60,877 nt of DNA from Profundicola sp051011115 (GTDB lineage: Bacteria > Bacteroidota > Bacteroidia > Flavobacteriales > Weeksellaceae): positions 1 to 60,877 of the forward strand of contig JBPCUN010000141.1 of NCBI GenBank assembly GCA_051011115.1. The letters are read 5' to 3'. A program made the translations under genes and the position numbers. The notes under the pieces are model-generated. The model was given only the letters and a program-made list of their open reading frames with translations, was not told the DNA's origin and made no database searches. Positions 1 to 8,531 of the stretch are shown here, in pieces. How positions within the stretch are numbered: the first letter of the stretch is position 1; every line of letters starts with the position of its first letter.

Positions 1-843
1 TAATAATATAGATAAAGGTACCAGCCCATGCGGTAGTCTATAAATCGTGGCATGGATAGCTTCTAAAGAACTAATATCGTAACCGTTTAATTTGAAGTAA
101 TAGGCAAATCTTGCCAATGCGGTAAGAAGCCCCCAGATGATTGCATAGTATAAAGCCAATTTTTCTGTATAGGGAATTAATAATAGAACTATTAATAGAA
201 TATCAAAATAACCTATCAATATTAGAAAATTTTTAGCCATGGGTTCACTAAAGCCGAGTAAGACGATAATCATATCTATAAAATTGCCCGGCGTAGCATA
301 CAAATTGACCGCATATAAGCCATGACCAATAAAAGTAAAGGCCACGATTAATTTTAAAACAATTTTAGTTTTGTGTAAATCCAAAGATTGATTCAAAAAT
401 AGCAATAGAACAATGGGAGTAAAAAATTGAATAAAACCTTCTAGAAACTGTGCGAGGTGATAAAATTTTTCTTTATATTCTAATAGTAAGATGATACCAA
501 CAATGATACTGCCTATTATTATAAATACTTTAGCATATGGTTCAAACTTACCTTGATATAGAAATATGACTGCTAAGGTGGAAAGAGTCAATAATCCACC
601 AAGAATATCATTTAAAACTTGGATGCCTTGATCAATCATTGGATTGGTAGAATATGCATACCAATCATAATTGAAAACGCCTTCTATGATAGGCTTTAGC
701 CATCCCTCATCCCAAAAGAATGCGCGTAATGGGACTTCCCATAGAAGTGATTCTATACTTCGTCCGAAGAAAATGAAAAAAGTGCTCAGAAACAATACAA
801 ATAAAAACGCCGGTTTCTTAGCTGTTAAATTAAAGCCCTTCAT
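1..843 (-). CDS. Integral membrane protein, C-terminus cut off by window edge
   Basis: An open frame reads leftward from an ATG at 843 for 281 codons without a stop and runs out of the window. The product has about seven hydrophobic stretches of 18-22 residues separated by short polar loops, so it is almost certainly a multi-spanning inner-membrane protein. A short N-terminal cytoplasmic start (MKGFNLTAKK) is followed at once by a membrane segment. I do not recognise the family; a GHG motif in the fifth membrane segment weakly recalls DoxX-like proteins, but that is a guess. It is divergent from lysS. A TAnnTTTGC box lies only four bases before the ATG. Confidence 0.7.
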   Translation of the reverse strand, partial: MKGFNLTAKKPAFLFVLFLSTFFIFFGRSIESLLWEVPLRAFFWDEGWLKPIIEGVFNYDWYAYSTNPMIDQGIQVLNDILGGLLTLSTLAVIFLYQGKFEPYAKVFIIIGSIIVGIILLLEYKEKFYHLAQFLEGFIQFFTPIVLLLFLNQSLDLHKTKIVLKLIVAFTFIGHGLYAVNLYATPGNFIDMIIVLLGFSEPMAKNFLILIGYFDILLIVLLLIPYTEKLALYYAIIWGLLTALARFAYYFKLNGYDISSLEAIHATIYRLPHGLVPLSILL

Positions 844-846
844 TAT

Positions 847-855
847 GCAAACATA
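847..855 (-). promoter_or_regulatory. Candidate -7 box TATGTTTGC for the leftward membrane-protein gene
   Basis: On the minus strand the bases read TATGTTTGC, a full match to the Bacteroidota TAnnTTTG(C) element. The ATG of the gene begins only five bases after the last box G, so the mRNA would have almost no leader. No clear -33 TTTG was seen. Confidence 0.45.
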
Positions 856-901
856 GTATTTAAAGAAAAAAATATAATTGTTCGGTTTTAAATATAATAT
901 G

Positions 902-938
902 TACATAACGTTCTATTTACAGAAATTTTACATAACGT
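902..938. repeat. Direct repeat TACATAACGT x2 in the 337-base gap before lysS
   Basis: The ten-base word TACATAACGT occurs at 902-911 and again at 929-938, a spacing of 27 bases (about 2.6 helix turns). It lies between the divergent membrane-protein gene and lysS, where an operator could act. Apart from this and the two promoter boxes I see nothing in the 844-1180 gap. Confidence 0.3.
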
Positions 939-1130
939 CACCATTATAATCTGTAATAGAATTCATATTTATTTTATGTTGAAGAGTGTAAGTATTCAAT
1001 AGATTATGAAAGCCAAAACAAGATATTGATAGATTTTTTGTCTTTACACATTACTAATTACCATGAAGATTACAATAGACTTCTTTTGATGAGTTTTGAC
1101 CAAATTAATCATTAATCGTAATAAAAATGA

Positions 1131-1139
1131 TAAATTTGC
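1131..1139 (+). promoter_or_regulatory. Candidate -7 box TAAATTTGC for lysS
   Basis: TAAATTTGC fits the Bacteroidota -7 consensus exactly and lies about 42 bases before the lysS ATG, giving a leader of roughly 35 bases. A TTTG at 1095-1098 is too far upstream for the usual -33 spacing. Confidence 0.55.
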
Positions 1140-1180
1140 AGGGAACATTAAAGGGTATTAAAACTTATATATAATAACTT

Positions 1181-2872
1181 ATGGCATTATCTGAGCAGGA
1201 ATTAATAAGAAGAGAAAAGTTAGCAGAGTTAAAGAAATTAAATATCAATCCTTATCCAGCAGAAGGTTATGATGTGAAGGATACCACAGCTTCCTTGAAG
1301 AAGAATTTTGAAGAAGGTAAAAAAGTAAAACTAGCTGGTAGGTTAATGGCTAGACGTATTCAAGGGAAAGCTTCCTTTGCAGAGTTGCAAGATTCAGAAG
1401 GTCGTATACAAGTTTATTTTAATAGAGACGAAATTTGCACTGGAGAGGATAAGACATTATACAACGATGTTTATAAAAAACTATTAGATATTGGTGATTT
1501 TGTAGGGATCGAAGGGGAATTATTTATGACCAAAGTAGGGGAGAAGACTGTAAAAGTAACAGATTTCACTTTGCTAAGTAAATCATTAAAACCACTTCCA
1601 TTACCAAAAACTGATGCAGAAGGAAATGTGCATGATGGTTTTAATGATCCAGAACAACGTTATCGCCAGCGTTATGCAGATTTGGTGGTGAATCCACAAG
1701 TGAAAGAAATTTTCATCAAAAGAACCAAGCTTTTTACGGCGATGCGGGATTTCTTTAATCAACATGATTACATGGAGGTGGAGACGCCAATTTTGCAATC
1801 TATTCCAGGAGGAGCTGCGGCACGTCCATTTATCACACAACATAATGCATTGAATATTCCTTTATATATGAGGATTGCCAATGAGTTATACCTGAAAAGA
1901 CTGATTGTCGGAGGGTTTGATGGAGTTTATGAATTCTCTAAGAATTTCCGAAATGAGGGTATGGATAGAACGCATAATCCAGAGTTTACCGCGATGGAAA
2001 TTTATGTAGCATACAAAGATTATAACTGGATGATGGATTTCACAGAAAGGTTATTAGAGCATTGTGCAAAAGCTGTCAATGGATCTACCAAAGCTCAATT
2101 TGGTGATTACGAAATAGACTTTAAAGCACCTTACCCAAGAATTACTATGAGAGATGCGATTCTGGAACATACTGGATTTGATATCAAAGGTAAATCTGAG
2201 GATGAAATTCGGCTGGCAGCAGAAGAGATGGGCATTGAAGTGAATGAAACGATGGGAAAAGGGAAGTTGATTGATGAAATTTTTGGTGAGAAATGTGAGC
2301 CACATTACATTCAACCCACTTTTATCACAGATTATCCCAAAGAAATGAGTCCATTGACTAAAATGCATAGAAGCGAAGAGGGAGTAACAGAACGTTTTGA
2401 ATTAATGGTTTGTGGTAAAGAAATTGCGAATGCATATTCTGAGTTGAATGATCCGATTGATCAAAGAGAACGTTTTGAGGCGCAAGTCAAGTTAGCAGAA
2501 AAAGGAGATGATGAAGCAGGAGAGTTTATAGATCAAGATTTCTTGAGAGCTTTAGAATATGGGATGCCACCCACAGCGGGATTGGGAATAGGAATGGATA
2601 GGCTGCTTATGTTTTTAACCAACCAACAATCTATACAAGAGGTGTTATTTTTCCCTCAAATGAAACCAGAGAAAAAAGCTGTAGAAGTGTCAGAAGATGC
2701 TAAAAGTGTTTTATCTATCTTAAAAGAGGATAATCGCATGGCGCTAAATGCCTTAAAAGAGCAGTCTGGATTGTCAAATAAAAAGTGGGATAAGGCCATT
2801 AAAGAATTAACTAAAAAGGAATTAGCCAAAGTTGAAAAAAATGATGAAGGTCTATGGGTAGAAATCCAATAA
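1181..2872 (+). CDS. lysS: Lysine-tRNA ligase, class II, with C-terminal extension
   Basis: Charges tRNA-Lys with lysine in the cytoplasm. The 563-residue protein has an N-terminal OB-fold anticodon-binding domain (about residues 50-140), then the class II catalytic core. Motif 2 is visible as FRNEGMD near residue 255, and motif 3 as GLGIGMDRLL near 468. Typical LysS ends near residue 500. Here about 65 more residues follow, rich in Lys/Glu and ending in a pattern like a small winged helix (NRMALNALKEQSGLSNKKWD onward). Such longer LysS forms are usual in flavobacteria. The gene stands alone: it is divergent from the membrane-protein gene and convergent with ppk2, with a shared terminator after the stop. 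Confidence 0.97.
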   Translation: MALSEQELIRREKLAELKKLNINPYPAEGYDVKDTTASLKKNFEEGKKVKLAGRLMARRIQGKASFAELQDSEGRIQVYFNRDEICTGEDKTLYNDVYKKLLDIGDFVGIEGELFMTKVGEKTVKVTDFTLLSKSLKPLPLPKTDAEGNVHDGFNDPEQRYRQRYADLVVNPQVKEIFIKRTKLFTAMRDFFNQHDYMEVETPILQSIPGGAAARPFITQHNALNIPLYMRIANELYLKRLIVGGFDGVYEFSKNFRNEGMDRTHNPEFTAMEIYVAYKDYNWMMDFTERLLEHCAKAVNGSTKAQFGDYEIDFKAPYPRITMRDAILEHTGFDIKGKSEDEIRLAAEEMGIEVNETMGKGKLIDEIFGEKCEPHYIQPTFITDYPKEMSPLTKMHRSEEGVTERFELMVCGKEIANAYSELNDPIDQRERFEAQVKLAEKGDDEAGEFIDQDFLRALEYGMPPTAGLGIGMDRLLMFLTNQQSIQEVLFFPQMKPEKKAVEVSEDAKSVLSILKEDNRMALNALKEQSGLSNKKWDKAIKELTKKELAKVEKNDEGLWVEIQ

Positions 2873-2892
2873 CTTATTATTGAAACTATATG

Positions 2893-2928
2893 CAAAAGCC
2901 GTTCAGTTTTATAACTAAACGGCTTTTG
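2893..2928. terminator. Bidirectional hairpin between lysS and ppk2
   Basis: Arms CAAAAGCCGTT and AACGGCTTTTG flank an inner AGTT/AACT stem, so most of the 36 bases pair. The A/T-rich stem ends give short T runs in both directions, fitting the two convergent genes on either side. Confidence 0.75.
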
Positions 2929-2948
2929 ACATTTATACCCCTCAATAA

Positions 2949-3758
2949 TTAGAAAATCTTTTTATGTTTAATTTTCTCCTTGTCCTTCCCTTCATAGGGA
3001 ATTTGATCGAGAATGTATTCTATAGCTTCTATTCTTGCGGTATTTTTTTTGTTGGCATTTATGACTTTCCAAGGAACATATTTCTGTGTTTCTTTAAACA
3101 TCGCTTCTTTATATCTGGTATAATCATCCCATAAAGCTAAAGCCCGCTCATCCACTTTACTAAACTTCCAACGCTTTACAGGATTGTCTATAATATCCTT
3201 CAATCGGCGTTCTTGTTCTTTCTTTGTAATAGAGAAGTACATTTTGATTAAGATTAAACCTGATTGAGTCATCATTTTTTCCATTTCATTTACCTGATCC
3301 ATAAATGTCTGGTATTGTGCTTGAGTACAAAAACCATTCACGGGCTCTACGATTGCTCGGTTATACCAGCTTCTATCAAAGAACACAATTTCTCCTTCTT
3401 GAGGTAGTTGATTGATATAACGTTGGAAATACCATTTTCCTTCTTCCACTTCATCTGGTTTAGGCAAAGCCACGGTACGTACTTCTCTAGGGGGTAAATG
3501 CTCTACGGTTTTTCTAATAGCCCCACCTTTACCCGCAGCGTCTCTACCTTCAAATAAGATGACCACTTTTTTCTTATTATCAACCACCCACTGTTGCATA
3601 ATAAGAAGCTCTTCTTGTAATTCCTCTATGCGGTTCTCATATTTTACATTTTTCAAGGCTTTTTTGGGATTGATTTTTTCTTCTAATAATAAAGCGCGTA
3701 AACCCTCTTTAGAATTTAAAATCTCTAATTCTTCTTTTGTTATTTCCTTTTTGCTCAT
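2949..3758 (-). CDS. Polyphosphate kinase 2 family protein, copy A
   Basis: PPK2 enzymes transfer phosphate between polyphosphate and nucleotides, most often making NDP or NTP from the lower nucleotide. The 269-residue protein shows the P-loop LFEGRDAAGKGG near residue 69, the Walker B-like FFDRSWYNRA near 126, and the lid region with KRWKFS. It has one PPK2 domain, the usual length for single-domain members. It starts two bases after the stop of the paralogous gene upstream (3761-4615), so the two are co-transcribed. Which nucleotide (ADP, GDP or AMP) each prefers cannot be told by eye. Confidence 0.9.
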   Translation of the reverse strand: MSKKEITKEELEILNSKEGLRALLLEEKINPKKALKNVKYENRIEELQEELLIMQQWVVDNKKKVVILFEGRDAAGKGGAIRKTVEHLPPREVRTVALPKPDEVEEGKWYFQRYINQLPQEGEIVFFDRSWYNRAIVEPVNGFCTQAQYQTFMDQVNEMEKMMTQSGLILIKMYFSITKKEQERRLKDIIDNPVKRWKFSKVDERALALWDDYTRYKEAMFKETQKYVPWKVINANKKNTARIEAIEYILDQIPYEGKDKEKIKHKKIF

Positions 3759-3760
3759 GC

Positions 3761-4615
3761 TTATTTATCTAATTGTTTCACCATACGGAAATATCTATTC
3801 ACGACGTTAGGGTCGGGGAGTATATTGGTATAATTCTCACCTTTATGGTCATAATCAAATTGAGATAAAACATACTTGATACTTTCCAAACGTGCTTTTT
3901 TCTTATCATTAGAATTTACAATAATCCAAGGACAAAATGAAGTATGTGTTCTGGCAAACATTTCGTTTTTATAATGCGTGAATTCATTCCATAGTTCTTG
4001 ACCTTTTTCATCCACTGGGCTAAATTTCCATTTCTTTAAGGGATTTTTCAAGCGTTTTTCAAAACGCTTTAGTTGTTCTTTCTTAGAGTCTGAAAACCAG
4101 AATTTAATGATTTTAGTTCCTGATTCATATAACATATGTTCAAACTCAGGTACTTGTACCATAAAACGCTCGTATTGTTTTTCATCACAGAAACCCATTA
4201 CAGGTTCTACAACAGCCCTGTTATACCAGCTTCTATCAAAGAAAACAATTTCGCCACCGTTTGGTAATTCTTTAATGTATCGATTAAAATACCATTGGCG
4301 TCTTTCTATTTCTGTAGGCTTATTGAGTGCTACAACACGCCTTGCCCTTGGATTTAAATGTTCTGAGAACCTGCGAATCGTTCCCCCTTTACCAGAGGCA
4401 TCTCTGCCTTCAAATAAGATAGTAACTTTCTTGTTATTTAATTGAATATAGCGTTGCAACTCTACAAGTTCTGCTTGTAGTTTTGTGAGCTCTTCTTCAT
4501 AATAATATTTTTCTAAAACCTTTTGATAAAGTGGATGTGTATCTGTACCCTTCTCCAAGAATTGGATAAGCTTATCCCTGGTCTTTAATTTTTCTAAAGT
4601 ATCAAGTTGAATCAT
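3761..4615 (-). CDS. Polyphosphate kinase 2 family protein, copy B
   Basis: A second PPK2 kinase of 284 residues, first in the two-gene operon. It shows P-loop LFEGRDASGKGG near residue 67, FFDRSWYNRA near 124 and a KKWKFS lid motif. It differs from copy A in much of the rest of the chain and has a longer C-terminal tail (after about residue 255) ending with NRYFRMVKQLDK. The two copies look like an old duplication that has diverged, possibly with different substrates (for example AMP versus ADP/GDP). The separation of about 150 bases from the surA end, with a terminator between, suggests its own promoter; I found no clear box. Confidence 0.9.
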   Translation of the reverse strand: MIQLDTLEKLKTRDKLIQFLEKGTDTHPLYQKVLEKYYYEEELTKLQAELVELQRYIQLNNKKVTILFEGRDASGKGGTIRRFSEHLNPRARRVVALNKPTEIERRQWYFNRYIKELPNGGEIVFFDRSWYNRAVVEPVMGFCDEKQYERFMVQVPEFEHMLYESGTKIIKFWFSDSKKEQLKRFEKRLKNPLKKWKFSPVDEKGQELWNEFTHYKNEMFARTHTSFCPWIIVNSNDKKKARLESIKYVLSQFDYDHKGENYTNILPDPNVVNRYFRMVKQLDK

Positions 4616-4702
4616 TTAGGCTGTGATTTTTATATGATATATAATGTAAACATGAATACTTCAAGTTATGAAAATTAAAAGGATTTAAGAAGTTTAACAC
4701 AT

Positions 4703-4734
4703 AAAAAAAGACTGCCTTGATTTAAGCAGTCTTT
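4703..4734 (-). terminator. Rho-independent terminator of the SurA-family operon
   Basis: Leftward, AAAGACTGC and GCAGTCTTT form a nine-base stem with a ten-base loop, followed by a run of seven T (the A tract at 4703-4709). It lies 30 bases after the stop of the surA-like gene. Confidence 0.85.
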
Positions 4735-4763
4735 AATGAGTTTAAAAAAAACGAGATATATTT

Positions 4764-6107
4764 TTAATTTTTAGTCCAATTAAAGTCAAAATTACAAGAT
4801 TGGTAATCTTCATGAATTTTGATGAAAGTATCAGATAATTCTTCTCTTATCCAATCGAACAATTTTTCTTGTTTTTTCTGTTGCACAGCCATGTTCTTGA
4901 TTCTGGTGTAATCCGTTTCAAGAGAAAGTTTATGTGCAGGAATGATGTTGTCTAATTTTAAAATCTCCAAAGCCTTTTTCCGATCATGTTCTGTTTCAAA
5001 AGCATCAGAAATATCACCAGGTTGCAAGCCAGCAATCGCATAAACTTGCTTGGTAGGTAAACTACTTCTTTCAAATTTAGTTTCACCATTTTGCATGTTA
5101 GTCAATTTACCACCATTATATCTAGTGTATTTATCCACAGAATATTGTTTTGCAGCTTCTTTGAAGGTCATCTCCCTATCTTTAATTTTTGTTTTAATAG
5201 AATCTATTAAATGTCTTGCTTCTGCCATTTCTTCTGTGGTAGGCTCTGCTGAAACCAAGATATGACGGACATCAATCGCCTGCCCTTTTCTTTTGTCTAA
5301 TTGGATTAAATGAAATCCAAATTGCGTTTCAACAGGATCAGATATTTCACCTTCTTCTAAGTTAAAAGCCACCGCATCAAATTCAGGTACAAAAGTACCT
5401 CTTTTTATATTTTCGTATAATCCACCTTTATCTTTAGAGCCTGGATCGTCTGAATATAAGATTGCTTTGGTTGCAAAACTTGCGCCTTCTTCAATTTCTT
5501 TTTTGATCCCTAAAAGTTTCTTTCTAATTTCTTCTTTGTGTGTTTCTGTGATCTCTGGGTGAATCACAATGTGCGATAATTCAACCTCTTCTTTCATCTC
5601 TGGTAATTCACTTTGATAAGTGTTAAAGAAATCTTTTACTTCTATTGGAGATGCATCAATATCTTTCTCAATTAGTCCTCTTTTTTTCTCTACCAATTGG
5701 TTATCCTTCACTAAGATTTCAATTTCATTCTGTAGTTCTGCCATAGTTTTTACACCATATACAGACAAGATTTCTTCTTCTGACCCTCTACTTTTAAAAT
5801 CTTCTAGTACTTGCCTAGCGCGAGCTTTTACACGTTCATCTGCTACTGCCACCAAGGTGTCATTTTTAGCATGGTGCAGAACCATCTTTTGTACTAGCAT
5901 ATTACTCACAAAAGCACATTTATCTGTCATTTCAACCCCTTGTTGCTGTGCTAATTGATAATCCCGTTGTATATCAGATTCTAAAATCACTTCATTTCCT
6001 ACCACAGCTGCTACACCATCTATCTTTTTTTCTTGCGAAAAACCTAGCAAAGGTAAGAGCATCATTGTGAAAATATGTAATGCTTTAATTTCTTTTAATC
6101 TCATCAT
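4764..6107 (-). CDS. surA: SurA-like periplasmic peptidyl-prolyl isomerase
   Basis: A periplasmic chaperone and prolyl isomerase for outer-membrane proteins. The 447-residue protein begins with a signal peptide (hydrophobic HIFTMMLLPLLGFSQ, cut near residue 25). The SurA N-terminal domain follows (VAAVVGNEVILESDI), then two parvulin domains starting at LSHIVIHPE (about residue 178) and DVRHILVSAEP (about 280), each with a following GG-containing loop. It is last in a three-gene operon and overlaps the upstream gene by 23 bases. The ATG doublet leaves the start uncertain by one codon. The two parvulin domains suggest it may be the only catalytic isomerase of the trio. Confidence 0.88.
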   Translation of the reverse strand: MMRLKEIKALHIFTMMLLPLLGFSQEKKIDGVAAVVGNEVILESDIQRDYQLAQQQGVEMTDKCAFVSNMLVQKMVLHHAKNDTLVAVADERVKARARQVLEDFKSRGSEEEILSVYGVKTMAELQNEIEILVKDNQLVEKKRGLIEKDIDASPIEVKDFFNTYQSELPEMKEEVELSHIVIHPEITETHKEEIRKKLLGIKKEIEEGASFATKAILYSDDPGSKDKGGLYENIKRGTFVPEFDAVAFNLEEGEISDPVETQFGFHLIQLDKRKGQAIDVRHILVSAEPTTEEMAEARHLIDSIKTKIKDREMTFKEAAKQYSVDKYTRYNGGKLTNMQNGETKFERSSLPTKQVYAIAGLQPGDISDAFETEHDRKKALEILKLDNIIPAHKLSLETDYTRIKNMAVQQKKQEKLFDWIREELSDTFIKIHEDYQSCNFDFNWTKN

Positions 6108-6906
6108 TTTGTAATGCTTTGTTATATAGTTCCTTTTTCTTTTCAGAAAGCAAATTTAACTTTCTTTTATTGATTAACACATTTTTAATCATATCTTTTA
6201 CAATCGGTAAAGGTGCATGCTCTTTTGCCTTTCTATAATCAATCAATTCAAAGATATAAACGTTAGAGTTCTGTTTAACGGTGAAAATCTGATTCTTGGT
6301 ATTGATGTTCACATGTTTTAACTCTTCTGGAAAATAATTTGTTTGGTTAAAGCTTTCTTTAGAAATCCAATTATCATGGCTTAAATCATGTGCATAATCA
6401 TGCAATTTTAATTTAGCCTCTAATTCACCATATTTATTATTTCTAAGTAGCTTTTTATAGGTATAGGCAGAATCCTCTGGAATCACTATGAAGCGGTAGT
6501 TCAAGTAGTCTTTATCTAAGACAAAACTATCTGTAAATTCCTCATAATACGCTTGAAGATCAGCATCAGAAATAGAATCATTAAAATTCATCATCAATTT
6601 TTCTTCAATAAAAGACGTTGTAATATCTTCTCTATAATGTGCCACTTTCAATTCAATTTGTTCTAATTCCTCTTCAGATAAAATATCTTGGCTGTTGTGA
6701 AGAAGGACTTTATTTTTGGCCCATTGTTCTATGATTTGATTGGCATAGGCGATACTATCTTCTTGTTCTAGACCACTAGGCAATAATTGTTTAAATGCTG
6801 TTCTTGTGAGTGCGAAATCTCCATAAGTGGCTACCGCACTTTCGTTTTTACTGTTATCACAACTAAATATGCAAAATATAATAATCGTACCTATTAAAAT
6901 TCTCAT
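6085..6906 (-). CDS. SurA-N-like lipoprotein chaperone
   Basis: A 273-residue protein with a lipoprotein signal: a hydrophobic stretch ending in IFSC, Cys near residue 15, so it is probably anchored in a membrane facing the periplasm. The segment after it (ATYGDFALTRTAFKQLLPSG and a helical region) resembles the N-terminal chaperone part of SurA/PpiC proteins. No parvulin motif (HI[LR] followed by a GG loop) is visible. It sits between two other SurA-type genes, overlapping the one before by four bases and the one after by 23. The likely role is as a non-catalytic helper in outer-membrane protein folding, which is inferred from position. Confidence 0.65.
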   Translation of the reverse strand: MRILIGTIIIFCIFSCDNSKNESAVATYGDFALTRTAFKQLLPSGLEQEDSIAYANQIIEQWAKNKVLLHNSQDILSEEELEQIELKVAHYREDITTSFIEEKLMMNFNDSISDADLQAYYEEFTDSFVLDKDYLNYRFIVIPEDSAYTYKKLLRNNKYGELEAKLKLHDYAHDLSHDNWISKESFNQTNYFPEELKHVNINTKNQIFTVKQNSNVYIFELIDYRKAKEHAPLPIVKDMIKNVLINKRKLNLLSEKKKELYNKALQNDEIKRN

Positions 6907-8477
6907 TCTTGTAGACTCTTCGGAATTGTAATTTCAGCTTTGTTTCGTAATTCCTCCAGTTTTTGATTATAATATGCACCTTTGTAGGCTTCTAAAAATG
7001 GAAGCCCAGCTTCTTTAACGGTCATGGTGCGTGGAGCTAAAATATCGTTAACTACATAAATTGCCGGCTGGGTTAAATAGGTTCCTTTTTGAATTTTTTT
7101 ATTTGGATTAAATTGAGTTGGTAATTGAGGGTTCTTTGTTGAAAGCTTCCCATTGGTGATTACCACGACAGGTTTTTGCCCTGGTTGGTTAAAATAATTT
7201 AATATTTTTGAATGGTTTTTTTCCTGTTTGATTAAACGTTTTAGTTCTTTTTCTACCTTATTATCATAAAATCGATATATTGTAAGATCATATCGCTTTG
7301 GCCATTGGTATTGGTCGCTATTTTGTTTTAAATATAAAGCTTGTCCAATACTATCCTTTTCTGCCTCTTGATATACATATTTCTCTATAAAATAATTAAC
7401 ATAAAGTGTTTCACGCATTAGATTTAAATTCTTAGCAAAAGTTGGCTCAAACTCTTCTAAGTGGTCTTTATAAGATTGAATGATAAAATCTTGTTTTAAA
7501 ATTGGAATTAGATAAGTTAATAAATACTTAAATTCTTCTTTCTTAACAGCATCATGGTCTTGAAACTCTTCATTTAAAGTTGCTAATAAATCTTTTTGAT
7601 TATAAGTTGTATGCGTAGTTTTCCAGATTATTTTATCTCCAGAGAAATCAACTTTTTGATTTGTTTTAATATTGTTCTGAAAGACTTGCGCAACTTCTTC
7701 AATCGCTCTTCTATTTTCTGTAAATTCAATATGATCTTGAATTCTTGCTACCAAATCATCCTGCAGTATTTCATTGTATGAAGTTTGACTTATGCCATTG
7801 ATTAAATTATTTTTAATATGCTCATAAGGAGGTAAATTCTCCACTTTCTTTTCTTCTAATATTTTTACAAAATAGCTGTTGAAATCTTCCTCTATGATTG
7901 ATGAACATTCACCCACAGCTGTTTTGCGTATGGCTTCCTCTATCTGATAGGGTAGCGTAAATGGTTTAGTCCAAAATGGACTACTTTGATTTTTTGCTCT
8001 GTAGTTTTGTACTGATACACTATCTTGCTGGTCACAAATCTGAGTTTTTAATAAGGCAAAATCACTTTTTACTTTCTTTAATTCCGTAGGATTCAGTATG
8101 TATTTGTCTGTGGCATTAAAAAACTCTATTCTTTTTTCAGTCTTTAATCCTTCGTATATTTTTGCTGCAAGTTTTTCTTTTAATGATTCTGATTCTAGGT
8201 AATTTTTACTTTGGTCTTCACGATACAATTTCCAGTTATTTTTAAAATAAGACGTGGTATCCACTTGCTTATCAATAGCATAAATCGACATTAATTTGAA
8301 ATCTATAAAGTCATGTAAAGCCTTTTCTAAACCTTCAGATTCAATATTTCTATTATAATTATCTTTAAATTCTTGTACAGAGAAGTGGTGATTATTTATA
8401 ATGATATCTTGATTTTCTTGTGCAGAAGCCCACTGAAGCCCTAAGAAGAATAAAGATAAAAGAAGTGATTTATTCAT
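6903..8477 (-). CDS. Periplasmic PpiC/SurA-family protein, apparently without an intact isomerase domain
   Basis: First gene of the SurA operon. The 524-residue protein has a signal peptide (LLLSLFFLGLQWASAQ, cut near residue 19). An N-terminal helical region (KALHDFIDFKLMSIYAIDKQ) resembles the start of large flavobacterial PPIases. The C-terminal end (TVKEAGLPFLEAYKGAYYNQ) resembles the tail of those proteins. Relatives I recall are about 650 residues with two parvulin domains; here the middle carries no clear HI[LV] or GG-loop motif, so these domains look reduced or lost. The start is followed, 35 bases upstream, by a TATTTTTG box. The family assignment is moderate. Confidence 0.6.
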   Translation of the reverse strand: MNKSLLLSLFFLGLQWASAQENQDIIINNHHFSVQEFKDNYNRNIESEGLEKALHDFIDFKLMSIYAIDKQVDTTSYFKNNWKLYREDQSKNYLESESLKEKLAAKIYEGLKTEKRIEFFNATDKYILNPTELKKVKSDFALLKTQICDQQDSVSVQNYRAKNQSSPFWTKPFTLPYQIEEAIRKTAVGECSSIIEEDFNSYFVKILEEKKVENLPPYEHIKNNLINGISQTSYNEILQDDLVARIQDHIEFTENRRAIEEVAQVFQNNIKTNQKVDFSGDKIIWKTTHTTYNQKDLLATLNEEFQDHDAVKKEEFKYLLTYLIPILKQDFIIQSYKDHLEEFEPTFAKNLNLMRETLYVNYFIEKYVYQEAEKDSIGQALYLKQNSDQYQWPKRYDLTIYRFYDNKVEKELKRLIKQEKNHSKILNYFNQPGQKPVVVITNGKLSTKNPQLPTQFNPNKKIQKGTYLTQPAIYVVNDILAPRTMTVKEAGLPFLEAYKGAYYNQKLEELRNKAEITIPKSLQE

Positions 8478-8511
8478 AGTTTAATTTACGCCTAGTAAAT
8501 GATTAAAAGTT

Positions 8512-8519
8512 CAAAAATA
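8512..8519 (-). promoter_or_regulatory. Candidate -7 box TATTTTTG for the SurA-family operon
   Basis: Minus-strand TATTTTTG matches TAnnTTTG and lies 34 bases before the ATG at 8477, so a leader of about 28 bases is predicted. It sits just after the end of the HMG-CoA lyase gene. Confidence 0.5.
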
Positions 8520-8531
8520 GGTTATTGTAAT

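Noticed and set aside
671..856. A 61-codon open frame on the plus strand near the first gene
   Set aside because: It is antisense to the membrane-protein gene, whose frame spans it with consistent hydrophobic segments.
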